Below, one piece after another: positions 41,453-49,979 of a stretch of DNA of 64,000 nucleotides (positions within the stretch are counted from its first letter, which is position 1; the number at the start of each line of letters is the position of its first letter). The notes beneath the pieces are model-generated. The model was given only the letters and a program-made list of their open reading frames with translations, had not been told where the DNA came from and did no database searches. The position numbers were made by a program, and so were the translations under genes. The DNA comes from JBFLVU01 sp037444825 (lineage in GTDB: Bacteria; Acidobacteriota; UBA4820; DSQY01). The DNA lies in the NCBI GenBank assembly GCA_037444825.1, contig JBBILR010000011.1, forward strand, positions 1 to 64,000, read 5' to 3'.

Positions 41453-42548
41453 ATGATCCTCGAAGAGCACAAGCAGGAATTCCGAAGCCTCCGGGAAAAA
41501 GCCATCGACCTTCGGGGCTGTCTTTGACGAAGCCTCGGTGAGGACCCGGCTGGAGGAGGTTCACCGAACCACCGCGGCGCCGGGTTTCTGGGACGACCCC
41601 GCCAGGGCGGCGGCGACCCTGAAGGAACAGCGGGCCCTGGAGAGCCGGGTGAAGGACGTGGAGCGCCTGGACCGCCTGGTGGGGGACTTGGACACCCTCC
41701 TGGAGTTCGAGGCCGCCGGCGAGGAGGCGGGGGAGGAGTTCGCCGTTACCCTCGGCGAGCTGAGGACCTTCCTTTCGGAGCTGGAGGTTCGGGCCCTCCT
41801 CTCGGGGCCGCTGGACCCCAACCACGCCATCGTCACCATCCACCCCGGCGCCGGGGGGACGGAGAGCCAGGACTGGGCCCTCATGCTCCACCGCATGTAC
41901 GTCCGCTGGGCGGAGCGCCACGGCTTCGAGGTGGAGCTGTGGGACTGGCAGGACGGGGACACCGCGGGCATCAAGTCCTCCACCTTCCTGGTGAAGGGGG
42001 ACTACGCCTACGGGTACCTCAAGACCGAGAGCGGGGTCCACCGCCTGGTCCGGATTTCCCCCTTCGACGCCGCCGCCAGGCGCCACACCTCCTTCACCTC
42101 CGTCTTCGTCTCGCCGGAGGTCAACGAGGAGATCGAGATCGAGATCGCCGAAAAGGACGTGCGGGTGGACATCTTCCGCGCCGGGGGCCACGGAGGCCAG
42201 AACGTCAACAAGGTCTCCACCGCCGTGCGGATCACCCACTTTCCCACCGGTATCGTGGTGACCTGCCAGAACGAGCGGAGCCAGCTCCAGAACCGGGAGA
42301 CGGCCTGGAAGATCCTGCGCTCCCGTCTCTACCAGCTGGAGCTGGAGAAGCGGAACAAGGAGCGCCAGGCCGTGGAGGACGCCAAGAAGGACATCGCCTG
42401 GGGTAGCCAGATCCGGTCCTACGTTCTCCAGCCCTACCGGCTGGTGAAGGACCACCGCACCGGCGTGGAAGTGGGCAACGCCGACGCCGTCCTGGACGGG
42501 GACCTGGACCCCTTCATCCAGGCGGCCCTCAAGGCCAGGATCGTGTGA
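41453..42548 (+). CDS. prfB: Peptide chain release factor 2, with programmed +1 frameshift
   Basis: RF2 recognises UGA and UAA. The gene begins at ATG 41453, reads 24 codons, meets an in-frame TGA (41525-41527) and continues after skipping one T, giving joined segments 41453-41524 and 41526-42548 and a protein of 364 residues. The second segment has the anticodon-like SPF motif in RISPFDAA and the catalytic GGQ in GHGGQNVNK. Translation depends on the RF2 level, the known autoregulatory loop. The stop overlaps a possible GTG start of the next gene. Confidence 0.95.
41514..41528 (+). promoter_or_regulatory. prfB +1 frameshift site
   Basis: GGGGCTGTCTTTGAC contains the CTT TGA C slip sequence of RF2 genes with a G-run just upstream acting like the internal Shine-Dalgarno. 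In E. coli the spacer between the G-run and CTT is three bases; here it is four. Confidence 0.9.
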
Positions 42549-43105
42549 GGAGTCCGCCCGCCGTCGTCAGGGAGGCCGCCGTGGACGAGTTGGCCCTCGA
42601 ACCCACCCGGAGGTCTCGGTACCTCGGCTACTACTTCGTCTTCAAGGGGGCCGAGTGGTGCCTGGGGGGATTCCTGCTCTTTCTGGCGGCGGTGGGGACG
42701 GGCCCCCACGGGGAGATGACCGGGCCCCGGCTCTTCGCCGCTTTCCTGGCCCTCTTCGCGGCGCCGGCGGTCCTCCTGGCCACGCTGGGCCTTCTGGTGC
42801 GAATGCGGCACTCCGTCGGCTGGTACCTGGGGGTGGTCTACACCTCCCTGGTGGTCCTCTCCAAGACCGTTCTGGGCATCGGGGAAGGACCTCTGAGGCT
42901 CTGGTACCGCATGGCGGAGGCTCTCCCTCCGGCGCACGTCCTCGGCCTGAGGGCCTTCGGCCTCCTCACGGCGGTGGTCTTGGCGGTGGACCTCTCCGCC
43001 CTCCTGGCGCTCCTCTCCCAGAGGGGGAGGGACTGTTTCCGCATCGGATGGAAAAAGGGAACCCCCCCCGGGGGCCGAAGGCCCGAACCGGAGGAGGAGT
43101 CCTGA
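42545..43105 (+). CDS. Hypothetical four-helix membrane protein
   Basis: I do not recognise the family. The 186-residue protein has about four hydrophobic segments (about 33-52, 62-84, 92-110, 135-158) and a basic, Pro-rich tail, so it is a small inner-membrane protein. Two starts compete: GTG 42545 overlaps the prfB stop as GTGA, and GTG 42581 has AGGGAGG five bases upstream, giving 174 residues. It ends seven bases from the convergent response-regulator gene. Confidence 0.65.
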   Translation: MRSPPAVVREAAVDELALEPTRRSRYLGYYFVFKGAEWCLGGFLLFLAAVGTGPHGEMTGPRLFAAFLALFAAPAVLLATLGLLVRMRHSVGWYLGVVYTSLVVLSKTVLGIGEGPLRLWYRMAEALPPAHVLGLRAFGLLTAVVLAVDLSALLALLSQRGRDCFRIGWKKGTPPGGRRPEPEEES

Positions 43106-43112
43106 CTCGGCC

Positions 43113-44048
43113 TCAGCCTTCCCAGGCCGCCACCACGCGCCCGCGGCCGGCCTCCTTGGCGCGGTAGAGGGCGGCGTCGGCGGCGCGGATGAGGTCGTCC
43201 ACGGTGGTGACGGTGGGGGTGAGGGAGGCGACCCCGCCGCTCAACGTCACGGTGAGGCCTCCCGTCTCGTCGGGGGGGAGGGCACGCACGGCCTCCTCCA
43301 GGCGCCGGGAGATGGCGAGGGCTTTGTCGGCGGCCGTCTGGGGATAGAGGACGGTGAACTCGTCGCCCCCGTAGCGGGCGAACTTGTCGTACTTCCTCAG
43401 GTGGCCCTTCACCGCCCGGCAGACGGCCACCAGGATCCGGTCCCCCAGCTCGTGGCCCCCGGCGTCGTTGATCTGCTTGAAGCGGTCCACGTCGAAGAGG
43501 AAGAGGGAGAGCTGAAGGTCCAGCCGCCGGCTCCGCTCGAGTTCCTCCACCGTCAGCTCCAGGAAGTAGCGGCGGTTGTGGATCTTCGTGAGGCCGTCGG
43601 TGGTGGAGAGTTCGAGCAGGAGGGCGTTCTTTTGCCTCAGTTCGTCCTCCAGCTGCTTCCGCTTCAGGTGGGCGGCGGTGCGGGCCAGGAGCTCCCCCGG
43701 GTGGAAGGGCTTGACGATGTAGTCCTGGGCCCCGGCGGAGAGAAGCCGGACCTTTTGGTCCACCTGGGTGACGGCGGTGAGGATGAGGACGGGGATGTCC
43801 TCCAGCTCCGGCTGGGAGGCGCGCATCTGGAGGAATTTGAAGCCGTCCATCATGGGCATGACCAGGTCGCAGAGGACCAGGTCCACCTCGGACTTGTGGT
43901 CCCGCAGAAGGCGCATCCCTTCCAGGCCGTCTCCGGCCTCCAGGAAGGTGGTTCCGGGGTCCTGGGCGCGGAAAATCCCCTGGATCTCCGCGCGGAGAGC
44001 CGGAGAATCGTCCACGATGAGGATGCAAGGGCTCCGACCGCCGGTCAC
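43113..44048 (-). CDS. Response regulator with GGDEF output (diguanylate cyclase)
   Basis: The 311-residue protein has a receiver domain (about 6-125) with Asp61 as the predicted phosphorylation site (CDLVMPMMDG) and the conserved Lys in IVKPF. It is joined to a GGDEF domain with an intact RYGGDEF and an I-site RKYD five residues ahead. Phosphorylation should raise c-di-GMP synthesis, as in PleD and WspR. The GTG start at 44048 overlaps the nagZ stop (GTGA). No partner kinase is adjacent. Confidence 0.92.
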   Translation of the reverse strand: MTGGRSPCILIVDDSPALRAEIQGIFRAQDPGTTFLEAGDGLEGMRLLRDHKSEVDLVLCDLVMPMMDGFKFLQMRASQPELEDIPVLILTAVTQVDQKVRLLSAGAQDYIVKPFHPGELLARTAAHLKRKQLEDELRQKNALLLELSTTDGLTKIHNRRYFLELTVEELERSRRLDLQLSLFLFDVDRFKQINDAGGHELGDRILVAVCRAVKGHLRKYDKFARYGGDEFTVLYPQTAADKALAISRRLEEAVRALPPDETGGLTVTLSGGVASLTPTVTTVDDLIRAADAALYRAKEAGRGRVVAAWEG

Positions 44049-44974
44049 GGCATCCTCCCTCCCCTCAGGCTCTCGAGACGCCCGGCCGCCTCCCGCCACG
44101 GGGATCCATCCTGGAGCCTCTCGGCGGCCCTGCGAATCTCCTCCTCCGGTGCCACGGCGATGGCGGCGTCGGCTCCCGCGGCCAGCGCGGCTTCGATCTT
44201 TCCCTCCAGGGTTCCCCACGCCTTCAGGGCGCCCATGGAGAGGTCGTCGGTGATCCGGACCCCTTCAAAGCCGAGGTCCCGGAGAGCGGAGTATACCAGA
44301 GGGTTGAGGGAAGTGGGCCGGTCCTCCCCGAAGGCCTCCACGGCGGCGTGGGCCACCATCACCGCCGCGGCCTTTCCTCGGAGCCGCCGGTAGGGCAAGA
44401 GGTGGGCCTCCCGCTCCCTCGGGGACCCTGGGATGCGGGGCAGCTCCCGGTGGCTGTTCACCCGGGAGCCTCCGAGGCCGGGGAAGTGCTTGAGGCAACC
44501 CCAGACGCAGGCCCGCCGGAGGCCTTGGAGGAAGGCGCCGGCGCAAGAGGTCACCACCTCGGGGTCTTCGCCGAAGAGGCGTCCCGAAAGGCCCGTCCCC
44601 GGCAAGGCCGGCCCCAGGTCCACCACCGGGGCGAAGTCTCCGGAGAATCCCAGGTCCCGGAGGTGTTCCCCCATCTCGAAGGCCAGGGCCTCCGCGCGGC
44701 GGGGGTCGCCCCGGAGGTCCTCCGCGCCGGGGTACCTCGCGCCCAAGGCCGCCAGACGGTTCACCGGCCCCCCTTCCTGGTCGAGGATCCGCTCCGGGGG
44801 GGAGTTGGGGAGGGCCTCCCGGACGCAGGCGCAGAGCTCCCGGACCTGGGAGGGAGAGAGGAGGTGGCGGGCGAAGAGGAGCACGCCGAAGGGCCGGACC
44901 TCCCGGAGAAAGGCCTCCACTTCGCGTCCCGGGTGGGCTCCGTCCAGGGTCACCACCAGGGGGGAGGCCGTCAC
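44045..44974 (-). CDS. nagZ: Glycoside hydrolase family 3, NagZ-like beta-N-acetylhexosaminidase
   Basis: NagZ removes GlcNAc from muropeptides during wall recycling. The 309-residue single-domain protein has LDQEGGPVNRL, the KHFPGLGG motif and the nucleophile region ITDDLSM (Asp243/Asp244). It departs from the family in one catalytic element: the Asp-x-His dyad expected after KHFPG reads Asn173-Ser-His175. The general acid/base His is kept but its Asp partner is replaced, so activity may be lowered or altered. The GTG start at 44974 overlaps the upstream propeller gene stop (GTGA). Confidence 0.85.
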   Translation of the reverse strand: MTASPLVVTLDGAHPGREVEAFLREVRPFGVLLFARHLLSPSQVRELCACVREALPNSPPERILDQEGGPVNRLAALGARYPGAEDLRGDPRRAEALAFEMGEHLRDLGFSGDFAPVVDLGPALPGTGLSGRLFGEDPEVVTSCAGAFLQGLRRACVWGCLKHFPGLGGSRVNSHRELPRIPGSPREREAHLLPYRRLRGKAAAVMVAHAAVEAFGEDRPTSLNPLVYSALRDLGFEGVRITDDLSMGALKAWGTLEGKIEAALAAGADAAIAVAPEEEIRRAAERLQDGSPWREAAGRLESLRGGRMP

Positions 44975-45990
44975 CGCCCGCCTCCCTTGGCCCCGGGGGC
45001 GGGGAGGGCCACGTCGTAGAAAAGCGGTTCGCGCTGGCCGGTCCAGGCCAGGACGAAGGCCCTCCTCGGGCTCACGGCCGGGGGAAGCCGGAGGTCCCCC
45101 GCCGGGGAGCGCCAGCTCCACACGACCTTTCCGTCGGAGGGGGAGAGGAGCAGGAGGCGGGAGCCTTCGGCCTCCGAAAGAAAGATCCCCTGCGGCAGGG
45201 CCAGCGGCCCCGAGAGGGGTCTCCCCTCCAGCCGGAAGTGCCAGACCACCCGCCCCTTTCGGTCCAGGGCCCGCACGAAGTGGTTGGAGGTGGCGAAGAC
45301 CACGAGGTCCCCCGCGGCAACGGGGGGGGTGGGGAGTTCCCCCCCGGCGGCGAAGCGGAAGACCTTCCGGCCCGAAGGGGAGAGGGCCACGAGGTCCCCA
45401 CGGGAGGTTCCGGCGTAGAGGCGGTCCCCGGCGAGGAGGGCGGGGCCGGGGGAGCCAGAGGGGGGCTTCCAGGAAAAGACGGGGGTCCCGTCGGCGGTGA
45501 GCCTCACCGCGGCCCCTTCTCCTCGGATCCAGTAGCCGCCGTCCCCCAGGGCGTTGCCGTCCCGGGCTTCGAAGGGCAGGGGGACCGGCCGGCCGTCGGG
45601 GAGAACCAGCCGGTCCTTGAAAAGAACCGCGGGCCGGGGTTCGCCGGGCAGGAGGCGCAGGGCCCCCGGGTACCCCCCCTCCGTCCACCGGGGGAGTCCG
45701 CCGCCCAGGCGCCAGAGCCCCCCGTCGGCGTCCAGGGCCCAAACCGCTCCCCCGGCGGCCAGAGGAGCCACGGCGGGGGTCACGGGGGCCGGCGAACACC
45801 GGGGGGAAGACTCCCCGGGCCCGAGGATCTGGACGCGGTTTTCGGCGCCGAAGAGGTAGAGGGTCCCTTGGGAAAGAACCGGCGGCCAGAGGACCTCGAG
45901 GTCCAGCCGCAGGCCCTCCCCCCCCGCCGCCCCCGTCAAAAGGGCGAGGGCGCACGCCGCAAAGGCCGGGAGGCCCTTCCGAGCCGCCAT
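44971..45990 (-). CDS. Secreted PQQ-like beta-propeller protein
   Basis: The 339-residue protein has a signal peptide (cleavage near AAG, 23) and repeated strands of the quinoprotein-propeller type (LVALSPSGRKVFRF, VRALDRKGRVVWHF, LLLLSPSDGKVVWSW). It resembles BamB or other assembly propellers, but has no lipobox and no PQQ ligands. Downstream nagZ is coupled, and ppiD lies upstream, so a role in the envelope is likely. Confidence 0.75.
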   Translation of the reverse strand: MAARKGLPAFAACALALLTGAAGGEGLRLDLEVLWPPVLSQGTLYLFGAENRVQILGPGESSPRCSPAPVTPAVAPLAAGGAVWALDADGGLWRLGGGLPRWTEGGYPGALRLLPGEPRPAVLFKDRLVLPDGRPVPLPFEARDGNALGDGGYWIRGEGAAVRLTADGTPVFSWKPPSGSPGPALLAGDRLYAGTSRGDLVALSPSGRKVFRFAAGGELPTPPVAAGDLVVFATSNHFVRALDRKGRVVWHFRLEGRPLSGPLALPQGIFLSEAEGSRLLLLSPSDGKVVWSWRSPAGDLRLPPAVSPRRAFVLAWTGQREPLFYDVALPAPGAKGGGR

Positions 45991-46000
45991 GGGGTCCTCC

Positions 46001-47965
46001 TCAGGACCGGTCCCGCGGTTCCAGGCTGGCGATGAGGTCCTCGTTGAAGAGGATGGCTTTCTTTTCGTTCAGCTCCCGCTTTCGCGCGTCCACGTAGTCG
46101 TCGAGGAACTGGGAGGCCGCCTGCCGCCGCTGCTGCCGGGCGTAGTCGTCCTTGGTCTTCTCGAAGGCGGCGAGGTCGGCGGGGGTCTTTTCCGCGAGGA
46201 CGAAGACCACGTAGGAGAACTTGGTCTTGACGGGGCCCCCCATCTCCCCGGGGCGGGCGGAGAAGAGGGCGTCCATGAGGCCCGCGTCGAAGCCCACGCC
46301 GGGGACGCTCCCCTTGCGGTTCACCGGGCCGGTCTTCTGGGCGGAGAAGCCCTTCCGCTTGGCCTCCTCCTCGAGGGAGGCACCATCCTTGGCCGCCGCC
46401 TTCAGCGCCAGCGCCTCGGACCTGGCCTGCTCGAAGGCCTTCTCGTTTCGGACCTCCTGCTCCAAATCGGCGCGAACCTCCTCGAAGGAGGCGGGGTGGG
46501 GCGGCTCCACCTTGGTCACCTTGAAGCGGACCGAAGAGCCCGGGAGATCCATCATCTCCGACCACTTCCCCACCTCGGCCTTGAAGATCGCCTCCATCAC
46601 CTGGGGGTTCCTTCCCAGGGTCCCGGCGGGGTCCTTGCGGGAGAAGGGACGCTCCACAACCATGACGTCCATCCCCAGCGACTTGGCGAGGGCCTTCACG
46701 TCGGCGTCGCCCTTGGCCGCCTTGAGCTCCTTCTTCGCCTTTTCGAGAAGGGCCTGCGTCTGCTTCTGGAAGCCGGGGTCCTTGAGGAGCAGCGTCTGGC
46801 GGACCTGGGCCTTGACCTCTTCGAAAGGCCGGGGCTGGCCGCCGATGCCCGTCAGCTTGATCACGTGGAAGCCGAAGGGGGTTTCCACGGGGCCGGCGAT
46901 TTCGCCGACGGTGTGGAGCTGGTCGAAGACCGCCGCCGAGAAGGCGGGGACCATCCGCTCCCGCGGGAAGTACCCCAGGTCTCCGCCCTGCTTGGCGTTG
47001 GAGCCGTCCTCGGAGTACTGGGCGGCGAGCTTGGCGAAATCTTCTCCGGCCTTGGCCCGCCGGGTGATCTCCTCGGCCTTCTTCCGGGCTTCCTCCCGCT
47101 TGGCCGGCGGGTCCTGCTCCGAGGCCCGGATGAGGATGTGGCTGGCGCGGCGCTGCCCGGCGGCGGTGCCGAATTCCCCGACGTGGGCGTCGTAGTAGGC
47201 CTTGACCTGGGCCTCGTCCACCTTGATTCCCTGGCGGACCGCGGTCTCCGAAATCTGCAGGTACTCGATGGCCCGCCTTTCGGGAGTCTCCAGGGTGGAC
47301 TTCTTCTTCTCGTAGAGGGCGCGGAGCTCGGCTTCGGTGGGCGGCGGCACCGCCGGCAGGAACTTGCCCGAAGGCACAAGGGCCACCGTCGCGTCCACCT
47401 TCTCGTTCTCCTCCACGTACCGGCGCTTCAGTTCGTCCTCGGGGATGGCGGTGGTTTCGGAGAGGAAATCCCGCACCTTCTGGGCCAGCAGGTCGTTGCG
47501 CAGGAAGTCCTCGAACTCCTGGGCGGAAACGCCCAGGCGCTGGAGGGTCTCGGGGTACTCGCGCTCGGGGTCCTGGAAGCGGTAGAGGCGCTGGATGGTC
47601 TCCGCCAGCTCCCGGTCGGAGACCTCAAGGCCGTACTTTCGGGCCAGTTCCGCCAGGAGGAGCTGGTCCACCATTCCGTCGGCCACCCGCCGGGCGGCAC
47701 CCCTCAAGAAGTCGTCGCGGAAGTTGTCGCCGAGCATCTGGCGGATCTGCTCGGTGTAGAAGCGGTACTGCAGACGGTAGGCGCCGGGGGAGAGGCTCGC
47801 CTTCCCCACCTTCACGGCGAAGTCGGGACCGAAGAGGGAGTGGCCCTTCTCGTACTCGAGGCCGCCGCCCCACAGGGCGAACATGGCGAGCAGGAAGGAG
47901 ATCACCACGATCCAGAGGAGAATCTTGAGGAATTCCATGTTGCGCATGGTCTTGAGCACGTTCAT
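46001..47965 (-). CDS. ppiD: PpiD-like periplasmic folding factor (peptidyl-prolyl isomerase)
   Basis: The 654-residue protein has an N-terminal membrane anchor (about 13-33) and SurA/PpiD-type helical domains. A parvulin domain (about 265-370) carries RRASHILIRA, YSEDGSNAKQGGDLGYF and FGFHVIKL. A second, degenerate rotamase-like part follows. PpiD gathers around the Sec translocon and helps newly exported proteins fold. It is first in a minus-strand unit with the propeller, nagZ and the GGDEF regulator. Confidence 0.9.
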   Translation of the reverse strand: MNVLKTMRNMEFLKILLWIVVISFLLAMFALWGGGLEYEKGHSLFGPDFAVKVGKASLSPGAYRLQYRFYTEQIRQMLGDNFRDDFLRGAARRVADGMVDQLLLAELARKYGLEVSDRELAETIQRLYRFQDPEREYPETLQRLGVSAQEFEDFLRNDLLAQKVRDFLSETTAIPEDELKRRYVEENEKVDATVALVPSGKFLPAVPPPTEAELRALYEKKKSTLETPERRAIEYLQISETAVRQGIKVDEAQVKAYYDAHVGEFGTAAGQRRASHILIRASEQDPPAKREEARKKAEEITRRAKAGEDFAKLAAQYSEDGSNAKQGGDLGYFPRERMVPAFSAAVFDQLHTVGEIAGPVETPFGFHVIKLTGIGGQPRPFEEVKAQVRQTLLLKDPGFQKQTQALLEKAKKELKAAKGDADVKALAKSLGMDVMVVERPFSRKDPAGTLGRNPQVMEAIFKAEVGKWSEMMDLPGSSVRFKVTKVEPPHPASFEEVRADLEQEVRNEKAFEQARSEALALKAAAKDGASLEEEAKRKGFSAQKTGPVNRKGSVPGVGFDAGLMDALFSARPGEMGGPVKTKFSYVVFVLAEKTPADLAAFEKTKDDYARQQRRQAASQFLDDYVDARKRELNEKKAILFNEDLIASLEPRDRS

Positions 47966-48078
47966 CGAGCCGCTCCTCCCAAAGGCAAGACCCTCATTCT
48001 ACGCGGAAAACGCCCGTTTCTCAACCTCCGGGGCTTCCCGCCGGGGGTCCTTGCCTCTACACTGGGGAGGGAGGCTCG

Positions 48079-49245
48079 ATGGAGGCGGGGCCGGCGCTCA
48101 TGGTGGTGGCGGGGGAGCACTCGGGGGACCGGCACGCCGCCGGCCTGGTGAGGGCCTTCGCCGAACGGAAGCCCGGCGTCCGCTGGTTCGGGGCCGGAGG
48201 GCCCGAACTGGCCTTGGCCGGCGCGGAAATCCTCGTTCCCCTGGAGCGCCTGGCGGTGGTGGGAATCGGGGAGGTCCTGGGCCGGCTTCCCACCCTCCTC
48301 CGGGAGTTCCGCCGCCTGAAGGCGGCCTTGCGGGAGAGGCGCCCCGCGGCCCTCGTTCTCGTGGACTTCCCCGATTTCAACTTCCGGCTGGCCCGCTTCG
48401 CGCGCTCCCTCGGGGTCCCGGTGGCCTACTACATCACCCCCCAGGTCTGGGCCTGGCGAAGGGGACGCACCCGGTTCCTCCGTGACTTCACCGACCTCTG
48501 CCTGGTGATCTTTCCCTTCGAGGAGGCGTTTCTGCGGGAGAGGGGCGTGCGGGCGCGCTTCGTGGGCCACCCCCTGGCGGGCCAAACGGCCCCCCCCTCC
48601 AGCCGCGAAGCCTTCCTCGCCCGTCACGGATTTCCCCCCGGGGCCCCCCTCCTGGCCCTTTTGCCGGGAAGCCGCGGGTCGGAGGTGGAGCGGACCCTCC
48701 CCGTCCTCCGGGACGCCGCCCGCCTGCTTCGCCGCCGACGCCCCGGCGCCCTCTTCCTCGTGCCCTGGGCCCCCGGCCTCCCCGAGGCCCTCTGGGAGCG
48801 CCACGGGGGCGAGCCTCTCCGGCGGATCCAGGGGGAGTACCTGGACGTTCTGGGTCACGCCGACGCCGCAGCGGTGGCTTCCGGGACGGCCACGCTGGAG
48901 GCGGCCCTCCTGGGGGTCCCCGAGGTCATCGTCTACCGCGTCTCGGCCCTGACCTACCTTCTCGGCAGGACGCTGGTGCGCCTTCCCCGCGTGGGTCTGC
49001 CCAACGTGGTCCTGGGGCGGGACGCGGTGCCGGAGCTCTTGCAGGGGAAGTGCACCGCTCCCAATGTTGCGGAGGCTCTGGAAAACCTGCTGGCGGGAGG
49101 CGTTCGGGTCCGGGAGGAGGCGGAGCGGATCCGTCGAGAGGTGAGAAAAAAACTGGGCGAAGGCCTCGCCTCCGCCCGAGCCGCGGAAGTGCTGGAAGGG
49201 TTTCTGGGGGAGGTCAGACGGCCTTCTGGACCTTGCCGGCCTTGA
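48079..49245 (+). CDS. lpxB: Lipid-A-disaccharide synthase
   Basis: LpxB joins UDP-2,3-diacylglucosamine to lipid X in lipid A synthesis, at the inner face of the inner membrane. The 388-residue GT-B protein has the N-terminal VVAGEHSGDRHAA motif, LVDFPDFNFRLA, YYITPQVWAWRRGR, LLPGSRGSEVERTLP and ASGTATLEAALLGVPEVIVYR. It marks the organism as an LPS producer. The ATG follows GGGAGGGAGG. The last 32 bases overlap convergent rpmB. Confidence 0.95.
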   Translation: MEAGPALMVVAGEHSGDRHAAGLVRAFAERKPGVRWFGAGGPELALAGAEILVPLERLAVVGIGEVLGRLPTLLREFRRLKAALRERRPAALVLVDFPDFNFRLARFARSLGVPVAYYITPQVWAWRRGRTRFLRDFTDLCLVIFPFEEAFLRERGVRARFVGHPLAGQTAPPSSREAFLARHGFPPGAPLLALLPGSRGSEVERTLPVLRDAARLLRRRRPGALFLVPWAPGLPEALWERHGGEPLRRIQGEYLDVLGHADAAAVASGTATLEAALLGVPEVIVYRVSALTYLLGRTLVRLPRVGLPNVVLGRDAVPELLQGKCTAPNVAEALENLLAGGVRVREEAERIRREVRKKLGEGLASARAAEVLEGFLGEVRRPSGPCRP

Positions 49246-49405
49246 GGCACTTGGCGCAGACGCGCAGGGTTTTGGTGGTCCCGCCGACGTTGGCCTTGAC
49301 GGACTGCAGGTTGGGAAGCCAGCGGCGCTTGGTCAGGTTGTGGGCGTGGCTCACGTTGTTGCCCACGGAGGGCTTCTTTCCGCAGATTTCGCATACTCTC
49401 GCCAT
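49214..49405 (-). CDS. rpmB: 50S ribosomal protein L28 (zinc-binding form)
   Basis: The 63-residue protein begins with MARVCEICGKKP and ends with CAKCLKAGKV, giving two CxxC pairs, the zinc-containing L28 type. SHAHNLTKRRWLPNLQ is the rRNA-binding core. The ATG at 49405 follows GAAGGAG; the frame extends to 49459 but those residues are not L28-like. No rpmG is adjacent. Confidence 0.96.
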   Translation of the reverse strand: MARVCEICGKKPSVGNNVSHAHNLTKRRWLPNLQSVKANVGGTTKTLRVCAKCLKAGKVQKAV

Positions 49406-49430
49406 GGTGAAGCTCCTTCGCGAAAACCGA

Positions 49431-49459
49431 ATCTTACCAAAAAAGGGTCGAAGGCGCAA
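49431..49459 (-). promoter_or_regulatory. Candidate promoter for rpmB
   Basis: On the minus strand TTGCGC (49459-49454) and TAAGAT (49436-49431) are separated by 17 bases that include a T-run, 26 bases before the rpmB start. The -35 match is weak (three of six). Confidence 0.4.
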
Positions 49460-49481
49460 GCACGTCTAAGGAGGCAGGTCC

Positions 49482-49874
49482 ATGGACATTGGTGCGTGGG
49501 AACGGGGGTGGCGGCGGCTGGAGGAGGTGGACGGCGAATCGGGGACGAAGGCCGTGGATCGGCTCCGGGCCCTCTCCCCCGACCTGGCCCGGTACGTCGT
49601 GGAGTTCGCCTTCGGGGAAGTCTACTCCCGGCCGGGCCTGGACGGACGGCTGAGGGAGGCGGCGGCCCTGGGGGCCCTGACGGCCCTGGGGCACGCCCGG
49701 CCCCAGCTCAAGACCCACGTGGGGGCCGCCCTCCGGGCGGGGCTGACCCGCGAGGAGATCCTGGAGATTCTCCTCTTCCTCGCCCCCTTTGCGGGCTTTC
49801 CGGCGGCCCTCAACGCCACCTTCGCCGCCGCCGAGGTCTTCGCGGAGGCGGAGCGGGGGGAAGGCGCCCCCTGA
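49482..49874 (+). CDS. Carboxymuconolactone decarboxylase (CMD) family protein
   Basis: The 130-residue helical protein matches the CMD/AhpD fold: REAAALGALTALGHARPQLKTHV, ALRAGLTREEILEILL and a GFPAALNA turn. The CxxC or CxxH redox pair of AhpD peroxidases is absent, so it is nearer to the decarboxylase branch or to a non-enzymatic relative. The ATG at 49482 has TAAGGAGG ahead. It lies 105 bases before frr. Confidence 0.82.
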   Translation: MDIGAWERGWRRLEEVDGESGTKAVDRLRALSPDLARYVVEFAFGEVYSRPGLDGRLREAAALGALTALGHARPQLKTHVGAALRAGLTREEILEILLFLAPFAGFPAALNATFAAAEVFAEAERGEGAP

Positions 49875-49979
49875 GGGGGAAGGGGCGGCGGCGCCGGGCG
49901 GGGGTTGAAGAAGGGCCGCCCCTTCGGGGATAATACGACCCCAGGCGCTTGCGACGGCACTTGCATCGGGAGGTGGGCC

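Noticed and set aside
38814..42455. A 1213-residue minus-strand frame across pta, guaB and prfB
   Set aside because: It is a shadow frame; all three underlying genes have intact signature motifs in other frames.
41538..42548. prfB as a simple ORF starting at 41538
   Set aside because: The 24-codon leader with CTT TGA C directly upstream shows the gene is the frameshifted RF2 form.
49905..49979. Upstream extension of frr
   Set aside because: The residues are unlike RRF, and ATG 49980 has GGGAGG at good spacing.
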